The notes: generated from the letters alone by a model not told the origin. A stretch of DNA of 64,000 bases from Cyanobacteria bacterium FACHB-63 (GCA_014695255.1 JACJNX010000077.1:1-64000); one strand, 5' to 3'; numbered from the stretch's first letter, positions 29,090 through 38,312 are shown. Translations and numbers: made by a program.

Positions 29090-29692
29090 CTACCAAATTT
29101 TCGCCATCTGAAGGACAAAGCCCGGTAATTCTGGTTCAGCACTGACCGAATCCGGGCTTTCCATGATCTGAGGCAATGTATTGGACCGATAGAGATGAAC
29201 AGTGCGAAGTTTGCGATCGATCAAGAATCCCAATCTCGCACCATTGTCGATGTACTCCTGCATCTTGAGTTGGAGGTCGCTCAAACTATCACTAGTTGAG
29301 CGCAACTCAATCACAAAATCCGGGCAAATTGGGGCAAACGAAGCTTTTTGCTGATCGCTCAGACTGTTCCAACGATCAATCCGAATCCACGAAGCATCCG
29401 GAGAGCGTGTTGCACCGTTGGGCAGAGTAAAGCCTGTATTAGAATCAAAACCGATTCCAGTTCCGTCTTGCTCTGCCCAGACTCCTAACTGCACCACAAG
29501 GTTAAAGTTGCGGTTTCCAGTATCAGAAAAAGTCGGGGGCATAATGATCACTTCTCCGGTTGCAGTCCGTTCAATCCGTAGCTCAGAATTCGCTTGGCAG
29601 AACTCGTAGAACTGTTCAGTCGTCATCTGAGCTAGGGCTGGAAAGTGAACGGCTAAAGGAGTGTGTTCTGAGTGAACCAGCAGTGTCGTCAT
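29090..29692 (-). CDS. Uma2 family (DUF820) putative endonuclease
   Basis: A 200-residue protein with a PD-(D/E)XK nuclease-like core. Conserved parts: MTTEQFYEFCQANSELRIER, the strand RSPDASWIR (active-site Asp), and DFVIELRSTSDSLSDLQLKM with the catalytic Glu. The usual Lys two residues after the Glu is Arg here. Uma2 genes are present in many copies in cyanobacteria; nuclease activity is predicted but hardly tested, and selfish or repair roles have been suggested. Convergent with DUF427, stop to stop. Confidence 0.85.
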   Translation of the reverse strand: MTTLLVHSEHTPLAVHFPALAQMTTEQFYEFCQANSELRIERTATGEVIIMPPTFSDTGNRNFNLVVQLGVWAEQDGTGIGFDSNTGFTLPNGATRSPDASWIRIDRWNSLSDQQKASFAPICPDFVIELRSTSDSLSDLQLKMQEYIDNGARLGFLIDRKLRTVHLYRSNTLPQIMESPDSVSAEPELPGFVLQMAKIW

Positions 29693-29723
29693 TGTGAGCC
29701 TTGTACAGCAAAGGATGGGTAGA

Positions 29724-30347
29724 TTAGCCTGCGATTTTGAAACGGCTGGGGTTCTCTCCTACTTTCTCGTAGGTTCCTTTTCTCATGCCATGCGCCATCA
29801 TCAATGCGATCCGCTTCCGCGCTTCGGGCATGTTCACGCTGGGCAATGAACCGTAGAGAACTTCGATCATCTCGTCAGTGGTGTAGGTGTCGCTGGGGGA
29901 ACCGCTCATCACTTTGTAAACGGCTTCTGCTGGAGTCATTCCTTTGAAGTCGCGCTTCATTGTGGCATCAAACGGAACAGGCGGTTTAACATTGCGCTTC
30001 TGCTTGGGTGCATCTTCGCTCTTTTTGCCGCGTGTTTTCTTCTCAGGAACATCATTAGTCTCAACCTTGGTTTCTTCGGTTGCTTTTGCTTTGCCGCGTC
30101 CTTTGCGCTTCGGTTTTACTTCTGCGACTTCTGCGATCGCGGGCACTTCAATCTCAATCTTCTTACCATTGGTCGAAGGTGCAATTTCTCCACCTAGCAA
30201 CCCATTGAGGTACTCCAAAGTTTTATCAATCTCAGAAGTTGCTGCTGCAACGGCTTGTTTGATGATCGCGTCGCGGTCGCTGGTGAGACGATCGCGTTCT
30301 TGTTCTAAGTTCTGTCTGACTGATTGATCTAAAATTGCGTAGGGCAT
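29724..30347 (-). CDS. Unknown protein: helical head, Lys-rich linker, winged-helix-like tail
   Basis: A 207-residue protein that I do not recognise. Residues 1-55 are helical (MPYAILDQSVRQNLEQERD). Residues 65-125 are a disordered linker with several KPKRKGRGKAK-like basic runs, reminiscent of eukaryotic histone H1-type tails. The C-terminal 65 residues (KGMTPAEAVYKVMSGSPSDT to ENPSRFKIAG) have the pattern of a small winged helix. Together this suggests a nucleic-acid-binding or nucleoid protein (inference). ATG 30347 is preferred over the upstream frame start at 30398. Confidence 0.65.
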   Translation of the reverse strand: MPYAILDQSVRQNLEQERDRLTSDRDAIIKQAVAAATSEIDKTLEYLNGLLGGEIAPSTNGKKIEIEVPAIAEVAEVKPKRKGRGKAKATEETKVETNDVPEKKTRGKKSEDAPKQKRNVKPPVPFDATMKRDFKGMTPAEAVYKVMSGSPSDTYTTDEMIEVLYGSLPSVNMPEARKRIALMMAHGMRKGTYEKVGENPSRFKIAG

Positions 30348-30632
30348 TGTTGTGAACCTCACTGTAAATGCTTCTGATTGTAGTGCTTCTTTGATCAATC
30401 AGAACAATAAATTTGCAATTTTCTGTGTTTATTTTGCAATTTTTTGGTGCGAGCGGCGATTGTTGATCAACTATCAGATCATGTAATGCTTACTATCTCA
30501 GTCTTTCAGCCATTTTGGATAGTTGATCTCAATGTTGAAAAAATTGCCTGTAAGTCCAGCGGCAAGGGTTTCAGAGAAATCGGGTACTGCGGTTTGATTG
30601 TCCGAAATTTTACGAGTACCCGGATGAGTGGC

Positions 30633-31997
30633 CTACTTAGATTCCCAATCGAAGTTGATCAGGTTTAGATGTTCCGGATGGGCTAACAGTTCCTTTGCCA
30701 GCAGATATCCTGCGATCGTCCAGGTTTGATACTTTCTTGCTTCTTTGCCGATCAATCGAGCATCAGGACCGTCATAGTATTCGGGAAAGTGGTCTTCTAG
30801 TAAGCGACGTTCTGCAACGGCGATCGCATGATGTGCGAGTTCTGCGCGATTCATCTTTTTTGCGGCTGCGGTTAGCATCCAGAGCAATACGGGCCAGCTT
30901 CCGCCATTGTGATAAGACCAAGGACGATTCTTCGGATCGGCTCCGGTGACAATCCGCCATTCCACATCTTCGAGTGCAGGGTAACAAAGCTTCATCGGCA
31001 TCTGTCCGACCAAATCACTCCAGCGCAGTTCGATCAAATTGAGAATTTTGTGGGATTGTCGTTCGGTGGCGAGTGCAGAGACGATCGACATTAAGTTCCC
31101 CAGCGCAAAGAAGCGGACATCAAGCTGAGAAGGTCCTAAGTTGCCTGCCATGTATCCGCCTGCTTCGGGGAGCCATTTGGCGAGGCGATAGAACGGAATT
31201 GAATCTGAATAGATATTGAACTGGTTCAGCGCCTCTTCGCCGTATTCTTCGACGCGATAGCGGTAAATTACGTTTAAGCGCTCTGGATCGAGCCAATAAT
31301 GCTCTCTCAGTTGCCGTCTGAGGGGAATGAGGCGGCTGTGAATGCCCTGAATCATTTTCTGATTGTCTTCGTTTTCGACGAGCAGTTCCAGACTAGAGCG
31401 CAGGGCAGCATAAAACAGCGATTGAATGTCGAGTGGATGCCCATACATTCCCATGCGACGATCGATCATACTGGCTCCATCTGGCACAAGCACCATCGGA
31501 TACATATCAAACCGAGTCACCAAACAGAGTTCGAGAATAAAGCGAATGCCTTCTTGAACATCGGGTCGATGAGCAAATTCGGTTTCTCCAGTGGCAATCA
31601 CATAAGCACGCAGCAGAATGATCCACCACAGCCCCGAATCGGCGGGAGCCACGCGACCGATCGCATGATCACCAAAGTCGGCTTTAAGATATTCCCCTCC
31701 TTCGTAGGGAATGACTTTGAAGCTTGCAGGCATTAAGCCGCGACTGGGTTTAGAAGAGTCGAATTGCGTGGTTTTGGGTTGAAGCCTTAAAGTTTCTTCG
31801 AGGAAGTGTTGAACAATCTCAGTCCTGCCGCGCATCAGAAACAGGAGTGCGGAGGAGATAAAGTCTCTGACAAAACATTGGTCATAGTTCAGAGCGATGA
31901 CATCCGTATCGCAGGCTGCGATCGTGCCTATCTCTCGACCTTGATAATACAGAACGGATTTTTCTAACAGTTCCCAGGCTTTCTCTTCAATGCTCAA
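30633..31997 (-). CDS. Alkaline/neutral invertase, GH100
   Basis: A 454-residue enzyme that hydrolyses sucrose to glucose and fructose in the cytosol. It is GH100 along the full length (cyanobacterial members are about 450-480): RDFISSALLFLMRG near 44-57, GRVAPADSGLWWIILLRAY at 114-132, MIDRRMGMYGHPLDIQ at 177-192, NRPWSYHNGGSWPVLLWML, and PEYYDGPDARLIGKEARKYQ near the end. No signal peptide, as expected for the cytosolic class. No sucrose-phosphate synthase or phosphatase gene is near. Confidence 0.92.
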   Translation of the reverse strand: MSIEEKAWELLEKSVLYYQGREIGTIAACDTDVIALNYDQCFVRDFISSALLFLMRGRTEIVQHFLEETLRLQPKTTQFDSSKPSRGLMPASFKVIPYEGGEYLKADFGDHAIGRVAPADSGLWWIILLRAYVIATGETEFAHRPDVQEGIRFILELCLVTRFDMYPMVLVPDGASMIDRRMGMYGHPLDIQSLFYAALRSSLELLVENEDNQKMIQGIHSRLIPLRRQLREHYWLDPERLNVIYRYRVEEYGEEALNQFNIYSDSIPFYRLAKWLPEAGGYMAGNLGPSQLDVRFFALGNLMSIVSALATERQSHKILNLIELRWSDLVGQMPMKLCYPALEDVEWRIVTGADPKNRPWSYHNGGSWPVLLWMLTAAAKKMNRAELAHHAIAVAERRLLEDHFPEYYDGPDARLIGKEARKYQTWTIAGYLLAKELLAHPEHLNLINFDWESK

Positions 31998-32091
31998 CGC
32001 TCTGACCTCGAAATCAACAAAGGTCTATCCTAGAGCAATTCTTCTAGCATGGTATGGGAGTTTACGATCGATTCATCTGTATGAACCGATG

Positions 32092-32307
32092 TTATTGGCT
32101 CAAGGTTTTGATTTTCTCGATCGCTAAGTCAACGTCTGGTAAGGTCTGCCCTCGTCTCTTAGCGGTTTCAATCCACAGACCTGTAACAGTTTGTAGCTCC
32201 TCTAACACTTCTGTGAGCGTTTCGCCTTGCGCTAAACACCCTTTGAGGGCTGGAACCTCAGCAACATAGCCACCTTCACAGGGATAAATGACGATTGGAT
32301 AGTTCAT
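32092..32307 (-). CDS. hicB: HicB-family antitoxin
   Basis: A 71-residue HicB: YPIVIYPCEGGYVAEVPALKGCLAQGETLTEV is the classical degraded RNase-H-like fold. In intact systems HicB blocks the mRNA-cleaving toxin HicA and may repress the operon. Here the ATG overlaps the stop of the toxin gene (ATGA), the usual hicAB order. The toxin reading frame is interrupted, so this antitoxin may now be an orphan. Confidence 0.88.
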   Translation of the reverse strand: MNYPIVIYPCEGGYVAEVPALKGCLAQGETLTEVLEELQTVTGLWIETAKRRGQTLPDVDLAIEKIKTLSQ

Positions 32308-32561
32308 TGTGTTTCTTCCTCGCTATCTTGATCTTCTGCTAGTTCGATAAGACGAATGACGCGCTTGACGTAAACCGTTTTCACTTTTCCACTATGAACC
32401 GGAACCACAAAGGTCGTTTCACCTTTCACAAAAATATGGTGACTGCCTGTAATTCTATCGAGCGCGAATCCTTCTTACTCAAGCAGATTTCGGATGTCTG
32501 AGAATGTTGCACTATTTGGATTGTTGCTCAACCGTTCTCGTAGCTTTTTGCGCTTAGACAT
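32304..32561 (-). pseudogene. hicA: hicA toxin gene with an in-frame nonsense codon
   Basis: Reading the minus strand from ATG 32561 gives 28 codons ending RNLLE, then TAA at 32477-32475, then an open frame with the HicA core (DRITGSHHIFVKGETTFVVP, including the catalytic-type His) to TGA at 32304, which overlaps the hicB ATG. A single base change (for example CAA to TAA) would explain it. No start codon lies between the stop and the His, so active toxin is unlikely. Assembly error remains possible. Confidence 0.85.
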
Positions 32562-32568
32562 TAAGTTT

Positions 32569-33015
32569 TTATTGCTCGACTCGGCAACGTCCCTCTACCG
32601 TACAATCTAGTCGTTTCTGCCGCTCAGCAACGATCGCCCTTAAATTCGGTCTTCCCGTCAGCACCAGTCGCCAATCTGCCCAAATCTCATACAGCTTGTC
32701 AGCCATCCAACCGAAGATTGGGATTCTGGTAATCGCATAGACCCATCCCATACCGAGAACTTCGTAAATGCGGCGAAACACCTCGACGTTTTTGATCGTG
32801 CTGCCATCGGGCAATACGGCATGAATCCGACCCATTGCCGCTTCATAGTGAATCCCGCCGTTCTCGTCTGGCGAATAGTTCTCATCGGCAATATCTACAA
32901 ACGCGACTAAACCCCGATCGTTGTCCCGCTTTTTCAAAAAATTCACTTCCCGCATACAGAGCGGGCATTCACTATCGTAGAGCAGCTTGATTTTCCAGGT
33001 TGGGGTAGCAGACAT
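32569..33015 (-). CDS. DCC-family thiol-disulfide oxidoreductase-like protein
   Basis: A 148-residue protein of the DCC/DUF393 family, a thioredoxin-fold group named for a conserved DxxCxxC start. Here it reads LLYDSECPLCMREVNFL with Cys17 and Cys20. The later region MGWVYAITRIPIFGWMADKLY is amphipathic. Cytosolic or membrane-associated; electron partners unknown. It ends 7 nt before the hicA start on the same strand. Confidence 0.85.
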   Translation of the reverse strand: MSATPTWKIKLLYDSECPLCMREVNFLKKRDNDRGLVAFVDIADENYSPDENGGIHYEAAMGRIHAVLPDGSTIKNVEVFRRIYEVLGMGWVYAITRIPIFGWMADKLYEIWADWRLVLTGRPNLRAIVAERQKRLDCTVEGRCRVEQ

Positions 33016-33151
33016 TGCAGATTCAATCTAGTTTTCTTTAATTTAACAGTTTGTAACGCTTGCGGTGGATTGTGGGTGATTTACTTTGGTTTTAAGCTGT
33101 TTGAGGTTTATTGGGGCGCGAACTTGCGATGCAAGTACCGGAGGTAAAGAC

Positions 33152-34024
33152 ATGACTGAATCTCGTTTTCCAAAAACGGCGGTGCTGGCATTGCTGGCGA
33201 TCGCGGTTTTGTGGGGCTATAGTTGGACGCAAATGAAGCTGGGAGTGCAATATTCTTCTGCGTTTACGTTTGCAGCATTGCGGAATGTGGGCGGAGGTTT
33301 AGCACTTTTGATTGCGCTGATCGTAACCAAGCAACCGATTATCCCCAAAGCGGTGCCGATGACGTTTTTGTTAGGGTTGCTGCAAACCGCAGGGTTTAGT
33401 GGCTTTGCAGCTTGGGCATTAGTCAGTGGGGGAGCCGGGAAAACTTCGATTCTGGTTTACACAATGCCATTTTGGACATTGTTGTTGGCGTGGTACTTCC
33501 TGGGAGAGCGAATTCGAGGATTCCAATGGATTGCGATCGCAGTTGCCTTCTCTGGATTGTTGCTGATTCTCGATCCGTTTCGGCTACAAGGCTCATTGAT
33601 CAGTGGATTGTTTGCGGTGTTAGCGGGATTGAGCTGGGCGGGCGGCTCGATCGTGGCAAAGAAAATCAATGTCAAAACAGTCGGTTTATTGTCAATGACG
33701 ACTTGGCAAACGCTGTTTGGAACTGTGCCGTTGATTGCGATCGCGCTCTTTTCGGCGGCTTCGCCAATTCAGTGGAACTCGACCTTTATTAGTGCTTTGG
33801 CTTATAGTGTGCTACCCGGAAACGCGATTCCAATGCTGTTATGGATGTATGTGCTGAGACAGCTTCCTGCCGGATTATCGGGGTTAGGAATGCTGATGAC
33901 TCCGGTGTTAGGGGTGACGTTTGCAGCATTGCAGCTTGGAGAAATTCCGCAATTTCATGAATTGATTGGCATGGGCTGTGTGGTGAGTGCATTGATTCTG
34001 ACTTCGATCGTGAACCGCAAGTAG
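33152..34024 (+). CDS. EamA/DMT-superfamily transporter
   Basis: A 290-residue polytopic membrane protein with about ten hydrophobic segments in two EamA repeats (about 7-140 and 150-285). It starts PKTAVLALLAIAVLWGYSW, the common opening of the family. Such proteins export amino acids, nucleobases or other metabolites; the substrate cannot be predicted. The start is fixed by a strong GGAGGT at 33140-33145, 6 nt before ATG 33152; the frame itself opens at 33086. Its stop abuts the stop of the next minus-strand gene. Confidence 0.87.
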   Translation: MTESRFPKTAVLALLAIAVLWGYSWTQMKLGVQYSSAFTFAALRNVGGGLALLIALIVTKQPIIPKAVPMTFLLGLLQTAGFSGFAAWALVSGGAGKTSILVYTMPFWTLLLAWYFLGERIRGFQWIAIAVAFSGLLLILDPFRLQGSLISGLFAVLAGLSWAGGSIVAKKINVKTVGLLSMTTWQTLFGTVPLIAIALFSAASPIQWNSTFISALAYSVLPGNAIPMLLWMYVLRQLPAGLSGLGMLMTPVLGVTFAALQLGEIPQFHELIGMGCVVSALILTSIVNRK

Positions 34025-34561
34025 CTATCGCCAGTTCGATCGATTCCAGTCGTACACACCCTGAATCTCGTATTCCTGCCCGTTATCAAAGCGGATTGTG
34101 CAACGTGTTTGTTGTGAATTGTCTGATTCACTCAGTCCGATGACTGTGCAGGTGTACCATTCTTGATCATCGGCTTGCACCCATTCCCAAAGTGCATTTG
34201 AGACTTCGATGCGATCGCCAATGTTCAATCGAGTTTCTTGATCGCGGTAGGCTGCTAAATCTTCAGCCGTCACAGAATTGAGCCACGATAAACCATATTG
34301 ATCTCGAATAAACTGCACTGTTCCAGAATCACGGTTTTGTAGCCAATCGTTTAAAAGCGATGTTTTCCAATCGGACTGTTGGGCAAACTGTAGAACGGCT
34401 TGTCGTTGCTCCTCGGTGAGTTGTGTGAGTGGATTCGATCGCATTTCTTGCTGTAGGGCCGATTGCAAGATTTCTTTTTGATCTGCATCAAGTGGATGTC
34501 CGAGGCGTTCACACTGCTCGAACGCTTTTTGCAATAAACTATCGAAGTCGAATTCGCTCAT
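34025..34561 (-). CDS. Cyanobacterial protein of unknown function, possible SH3/Tudor-like C-terminus
   Basis: A 178-residue soluble protein that I do not recognise. The first 110 residues are helical and Gln-rich. The last 65 (LNIGDRIEVSNALWEWVQAD to EIQGVYDWNRSNWR) look like a small beta-barrel of SH3/Tudor type. Its ATG overlaps the stop of rsmI (ATGA, 34558-34561), so it is translated with rsmI and may serve rRNA or ribosome work (inference). Confidence 0.7.
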   Translation of the reverse strand: MSEFDFDSLLQKAFEQCERLGHPLDADQKEILQSALQQEMRSNPLTQLTEEQRQAVLQFAQQSDWKTSLLNDWLQNRDSGTVQFIRDQYGLSWLNSVTAEDLAAYRDQETRLNIGDRIEVSNALWEWVQADDQEWYTCTVIGLSESDNSQQTRCTIRFDNGQEYEIQGVYDWNRSNWR

Positions 34562-35391
34562 AGTTCAATCTGTAAGGCGAGTTGATACAGTTGACGACGC
34601 GGTAAAGCGGTTTGCTGAGACAACTGGCGACTGGCTTGCGATCGAGAAATCCCTTGCTTTAATAATGACAACAACTCCGCTTTTAAGACTTCTTCTGTGA
34701 GAGGAACTTCGGTGGGCTCTGCTCCAGAAACAATCAGCGTAAATTCGCCCTTTGGCTCATGTTGGGTGTAATGGTCGATCGCTGCTTTCACTGTCCCGCG
34801 CCAGAACTCTTCGTGTAGCTTAGTGAGTTCACGCGCTAGAACAATCGAGCGATCGTTCCCTAAAACCGTTGCAATGTCAGCGAGTGTTTTTTGCACTCGA
34901 TGAGGCGCTTCATAGAAAATTAGGGTGCGATCGTCAGTGATTAACCGTTCGAGATGCTCACGCCGCTCTGTTTCTTTGGCGGGAAGAAAGCCCTCAAACA
35001 CAAAACGATCGCACTTTAACCCTGAAGCACTCAAAGCCGTCATCGCTGCTGTTGCGCCGGGAATTGGAACAACTGAAATTCCCACTTCTGCACAGGCTTT
35101 CACCAGTTCATATCCTGGATCAGAGATTCCGGGCATTCCCGCATCTGTCACAAGTGCGATCGATGTTCCTTGCTGAAGCCGATCGACCAGTTCGGTAGTT
35201 CTAGAATGGCGATTGTGATCGTGATAGCTAATTTGCGGGGTTTTAATTTGAAAGTGCTGCAAAAGTTTTCCGGTGTGGCGCGTGTCTTCTGCGGCGATTA
35301 GGTCTACCGTTTGCAGAATTCGCACTGCCCGAAACGTCATGTCTTCTAAATTGCCCAGTGGTGTGCCCACAATATATAGAGTTGCTGTCAT
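34558..35391 (-). CDS. rsmI: 16S rRNA 2'-O-methyltransferase RsmI
   Basis: A 277-residue SAM-dependent methyltransferase acting on C1402 of 16S rRNA in the decoding centre. The family signature is complete: YIVGTPLGNLEDMTFRAV, LIAAEDTRHTGKLL, LVTDAGMPGISDPG, VPIPGATAAMTALSASG and FYEAPHRV. Tetrapyrrole-methylase fold, cytosolic. It overlaps the unknown gene downstream by 4 nt and is divergent from the PfkB kinase gene with only 10 nt between starts. Confidence 0.95.
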   Translation of the reverse strand: MTATLYIVGTPLGNLEDMTFRAVRILQTVDLIAAEDTRHTGKLLQHFQIKTPQISYHDHNRHSRTTELVDRLQQGTSIALVTDAGMPGISDPGYELVKACAEVGISVVPIPGATAAMTALSASGLKCDRFVFEGFLPAKETERREHLERLITDDRTLIFYEAPHRVQKTLADIATVLGNDRSIVLARELTKLHEEFWRGTVKAAIDHYTQHEPKGEFTLIVSGAEPTEVPLTEEVLKAELLSLLKQGISRSQASRQLSQQTALPRRQLYQLALQIEL

Positions 35392-35401
35392 GAAGTGAAT
35401 T

Positions 35402-36262
35402 ATGGCAAAACATGGACTATTTGTGGGCTTAGTGACGCTGGATTTAATTTATCTCGCAGATGCACCACCGCTCGCAAATCAAAAAATTGTGGCGCAAGAC
35501 ACGACGATCGCGGCTGGAGGTCCTGCGACCAATGCTGCGATCGCTTTTCAACAGTTGGGTAATTCAGCCACATTAATCGCTGCGATCGGCTCACATCCAA
35601 TCTGTCATTTGATTCGATCTGACTTGCAAGCTTGCGGTGTTCAGACTGTTGATCTTGCTCCAACTAAAACCGAATCGCCGCCTGTCTCTTCGATTGTGGT
35701 AACAAAATCCACCGGAGATCGGGCAGTGGTTTCGATCAATGCAGTGCGATCTCAGATTGATCCAGACTGCATTTCACCGGACATTCTCGACGATATTGAT
35801 GTTGTATTGATTGATGGACATCAAATGGCGATCGGGGCAAAGCTTGCAGAGGAAGCACAAGCGAGAAACATTCCGGTTGTGATTGATGCGGGAAGTTGGA
35901 AGCCTGGATTTGAAACCGTTTTACCTTGGGTGGATTATGCAATTTGTTCTGCCAACTTTCATCCCCCGACTGATCAGAGTGTGTTTGAGTATTTGCGATC
36001 TTTTGGAATTTCCCACATTGCAATCACACACGGCAACAATGCAATTGAACTACCAGAAACTCAAATCAATGTTCCTCAAGTTCCCGTAGTTGACACACTC
36101 GGCGCAGGAGACATCTTTCACGGTGCGTTTTGCCACTATATATTAATGTGTGATTTTCACACTGCACTGTCTAAAGCCGCTCAAATTGCTGCTTATTCCT
36201 GTCAATTCTTCGGCACCCGCGAATGGAGAAAATACCAGACCTATAATAATGAAGCCGATTGA
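35402..36262 (+). CDS. PfkB/ribokinase-family sugar kinase
   Basis: A 286-residue cytosolic kinase. The N-terminal part has the glycine-rich AAGGPATNAAIAFQQLG substrate motif; the C-terminal signature VDTLGAGDIFHGAF holds the catalytic Asp and anion hole. It phosphorylates a sugar or nucleoside; the substrate is not evident. The start is 10 nt from the rsmI start on the opposite strand, so both promoters lie inside the neighbouring genes or overlap heavily. The CysQ-like gene begins just before its stop. Confidence 0.87.
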   Translation: MAKHGLFVGLVTLDLIYLADAPPLANQKIVAQDTTIAAGGPATNAAIAFQQLGNSATLIAAIGSHPICHLIRSDLQACGVQTVDLAPTKTESPPVSSIVVTKSTGDRAVVSINAVRSQIDPDCISPDILDDIDVVLIDGHQMAIGAKLAEEAQARNIPVVIDAGSWKPGFETVLPWVDYAICSANFHPPTDQSVFEYLRSFGISHIAITHGNNAIELPETQINVPQVPVVDTLGAGDIFHGAFCHYILMCDFHTALSKAAQIAAYSCQFFGTREWRKYQTYNNEAD

Positions 36263-37115
36263 ACGGATGGAAGCGATGAATTTTGAAGAAATTTGTACTA
36301 TTGCGCGGAGAGTCGGTTGGGGAGCCGCAAACATTCTGATAGAACAATCGCGCAGCTTTGAAGTCGAAAAATCTGGCGATAGCCCTGTCACTTCGGCGGA
36401 CATTGCAGCCAATACCTACATCCTAGAGAAACTACAATCGGTTTTTGATCCGCACACCTTCGCCTACCTCAGCGAAGAAACTTATCAGTCTCAGCCTGCG
36501 GAAGTGCGCTTAAATCGTTCTTGGGTTTGGATTATTGATCCACTTGATGGCACCAAGGATTTTATCAATCGCACCGGGGAATATGCAATGCACATTGCCC
36601 TCGCTTATCAAGGTCGTCCCGTTGTTGCGATCGTTGCTTGTCCTGCATTCGGCAAGCTCTATTCTGCCACCTTAAAGGGCGGAACGTGGGTGGAAACAGA
36701 GAACGGCGATCGCACTCGCGTACAAGTTTCAAATAAATCAGACTTTACTGATTTAACCGTCGTTGCCAGCCGCAGTCATCGAGATTTGCGGTTCAATCAA
36801 TTGATGGAACAATTCCCCGTCAAACAACAGCGTCAAATTGGCAGCGTCGGCTGTAAAATTGCGGCGATCGTTGAACAGCAGGCGGATCTTTATCTTTCTT
36901 TGTCGGGTAAATCTGCCGCGAAGGATTGGGATTTCGCGGCCCCCGAACTCATTCTCACCGAGGCAGGCGGACAATTTACCTATTTTGATCAATCTCCAGT
37001 GCAGTACAATCGCGTCGATGTGAGCCAGTGGGGCGGAATTCTCGCGAGTAACGGAAAAATACACGCTCAGCTCTGTGACACCGCGATCGCAATCCTTGGA
37101 GAGATTGATAAGTGA
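36249..37115 (+). CDS. Inositol monophosphatase-family phosphatase, CysQ-like
   Basis: A 288-residue Mg/Li-sensitive phosphatase. The metal site is visible: SEETYQ, WIIDPLDGTKDFI and, near the C-terminus, AAKDWDFAAPELIL. The DPLDGTKDFI spelling favours 3'(2'),5'-bisphosphate nucleotidase (CysQ), which recycles PAP from sulfate assimilation, over inositol or fructose bisphosphatase. The start is uncertain: ATG 36249 overlaps the kinase gene by 14 nt; ATG 36276, preceded by GGATGGAAG, avoids overlap. Co-transcribed with the PfkB gene. Confidence 0.85.
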   Translation: MKPIERMEAMNFEEICTIARRVGWGAANILIEQSRSFEVEKSGDSPVTSADIAANTYILEKLQSVFDPHTFAYLSEETYQSQPAEVRLNRSWVWIIDPLDGTKDFINRTGEYAMHIALAYQGRPVVAIVACPAFGKLYSATLKGGTWVETENGDRTRVQVSNKSDFTDLTVVASRSHRDLRFNQLMEQFPVKQQRQIGSVGCKIAAIVEQQADLYLSLSGKSAAKDWDFAAPELILTEAGGQFTYFDQSPVQYNRVDVSQWGGILASNGKIHAQLCDTAIAILGEIDK

Positions 37116-37332
37116 TAACTATATATGAAGTTTCATCAATTTTCCTGATTTGAGGTTGAATGCAGAGGTGTGAGTGAAAGTGAAGTTCGATCGGGTTGTA
37201 TAGTATTAATGTACTAACTACCCAAAACTAATCCGACTCCTAGAGCAAAGAAGGAACTCTCACCCTTCAATTTGCCTCTACGAAAAGAGCTTGTTTTCGC
37301 TTGCATTTCCTCAACCCTACAACGTATCCCCG

Positions 37333-38274
37333 ATGAAACTAAATCGTACCGGACGGCTCACTCGTAGCCTGGTTTTGTTTGTGCTGAGTCTTGGTGTGGT
37401 CGTGACTTTAGGTTGGTTCCGTCCTGCGATCGCCGTTCAAACTGGCGAACTGTTCGCAAGCAACCCCTCGACTCAGATTAACGTCCGCACCAGTCCGTCT
37501 ACTACTGCTCCACTAGCAGGTATTGCTTTTCCGGGCGATCAGATTCAAATTCTCAGCACAACCCAAAGCCGGGACGGGTTTACCTGGTATCAGATGCAGT
37601 CTAATCGTTCTGGAATCGCTGGCTGGGTACGGGGCGATTTAGTCAGATCCTTTGGTGCAGTAGCCCGACGAACGGTAGCCCCACCGATCGCAGTCGCTCA
37701 ACCCGTTGTAGCTCCTCAACCTCAAATCTTCGCGCCCGAGAAAACGGCAGCCGTAGAAAAAAATCCGTTCATTCCCGTTCCGCAAGTCTCCAGTTGCGCT
37801 CCCGTCTATCCAGTCCAGCCTCCGGTTGTGAATCAAGGCTTTGGACGAGTCAGTGATCCCTTCAATTCTAGACAGACCCATTTTCATACAGGCATAGACT
37901 TCGATGGCAAGATTGGGACTCCGATTAACAGTCCAGTCTGCGGAACGGTGTCTTACGTCGGACGGGAACAAGACGGAAATAGTTACGAATGGGGTTATGG
38001 TTGGCACGTCAAAATTCGCGACAGCGAAGGGAGAATTCATCTTTTCGCTCACATCAGTAAAGCCTATGTCAAGGTAGGGCAGACTGTTACGTCGGGTCAG
38101 TTAATCGCAGCGATCGGCAACAATGGAAATTCCACCGGACCGCACCTGCATTATGAAATTCGCCAAGGTGCAGATACTTACCAAAGCGCGATTAACCCTA
38201 TGCCATTTCTCGCGCTGGTACGACAGGCAGACGGTTCACAAGCTGGAGTAATCCTGCCGACTGAATACCGATAA
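37333..38274 (+). CDS. Exported SH3b-M23 (LytM) peptidase
   Basis: A 313-residue cell-wall protein. Signal peptide about 1-34 (LVLFVLSLGVVVTLG, AIA cleavage). An SH3b domain (about 38-108: INVRTSPSTTAPLAG to GIAGWVRGDLV) can bind peptidoglycan. A Pro/Val-rich linker leads to a C-terminal M23 zinc endopeptidase with HFHTGIDFDG (His, Asp ligands) and GPHLHYEI (His-x-His). It probably cuts peptide cross-links in growth or division, as in LytM factors. The start is ATG 37333, since the upstream TTG frame would put residues before the signal peptide. A strong bidirectional terminator follows. Confidence 0.9.
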   Translation: MKLNRTGRLTRSLVLFVLSLGVVVTLGWFRPAIAVQTGELFASNPSTQINVRTSPSTTAPLAGIAFPGDQIQILSTTQSRDGFTWYQMQSNRSGIAGWVRGDLVRSFGAVARRTVAPPIAVAQPVVAPQPQIFAPEKTAAVEKNPFIPVPQVSSCAPVYPVQPPVVNQGFGRVSDPFNSRQTHFHTGIDFDGKIGTPINSPVCGTVSYVGREQDGNSYEWGYGWHVKIRDSEGRIHLFAHISKAYVKVGQTVTSGQLIAAIGNNGNSTGPHLHYEIRQGADTYQSAINPMPFLALVRQADGSQAGVILPTEYR

Positions 38275-38312
38275 CCGCTGCGGTTCTAGCTCTATCCGAG
38301 CAATTCAAAGAA

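Noticed and set aside
30444-30668. 74-codon plus-strand frame upstream of the Lys-rich protein gene
   Set aside because: No ribosome site, no family pattern, and its 3' part overlaps the end of the invertase gene; composition is not protein-like.
33100-33150. GC-rich hairpin-like stretch before the DMT transporter, considered as tRNA or riboswitch
   Set aside because: No cloverleaf or known aptamer core; it contains the GGAGGT ribosome site.
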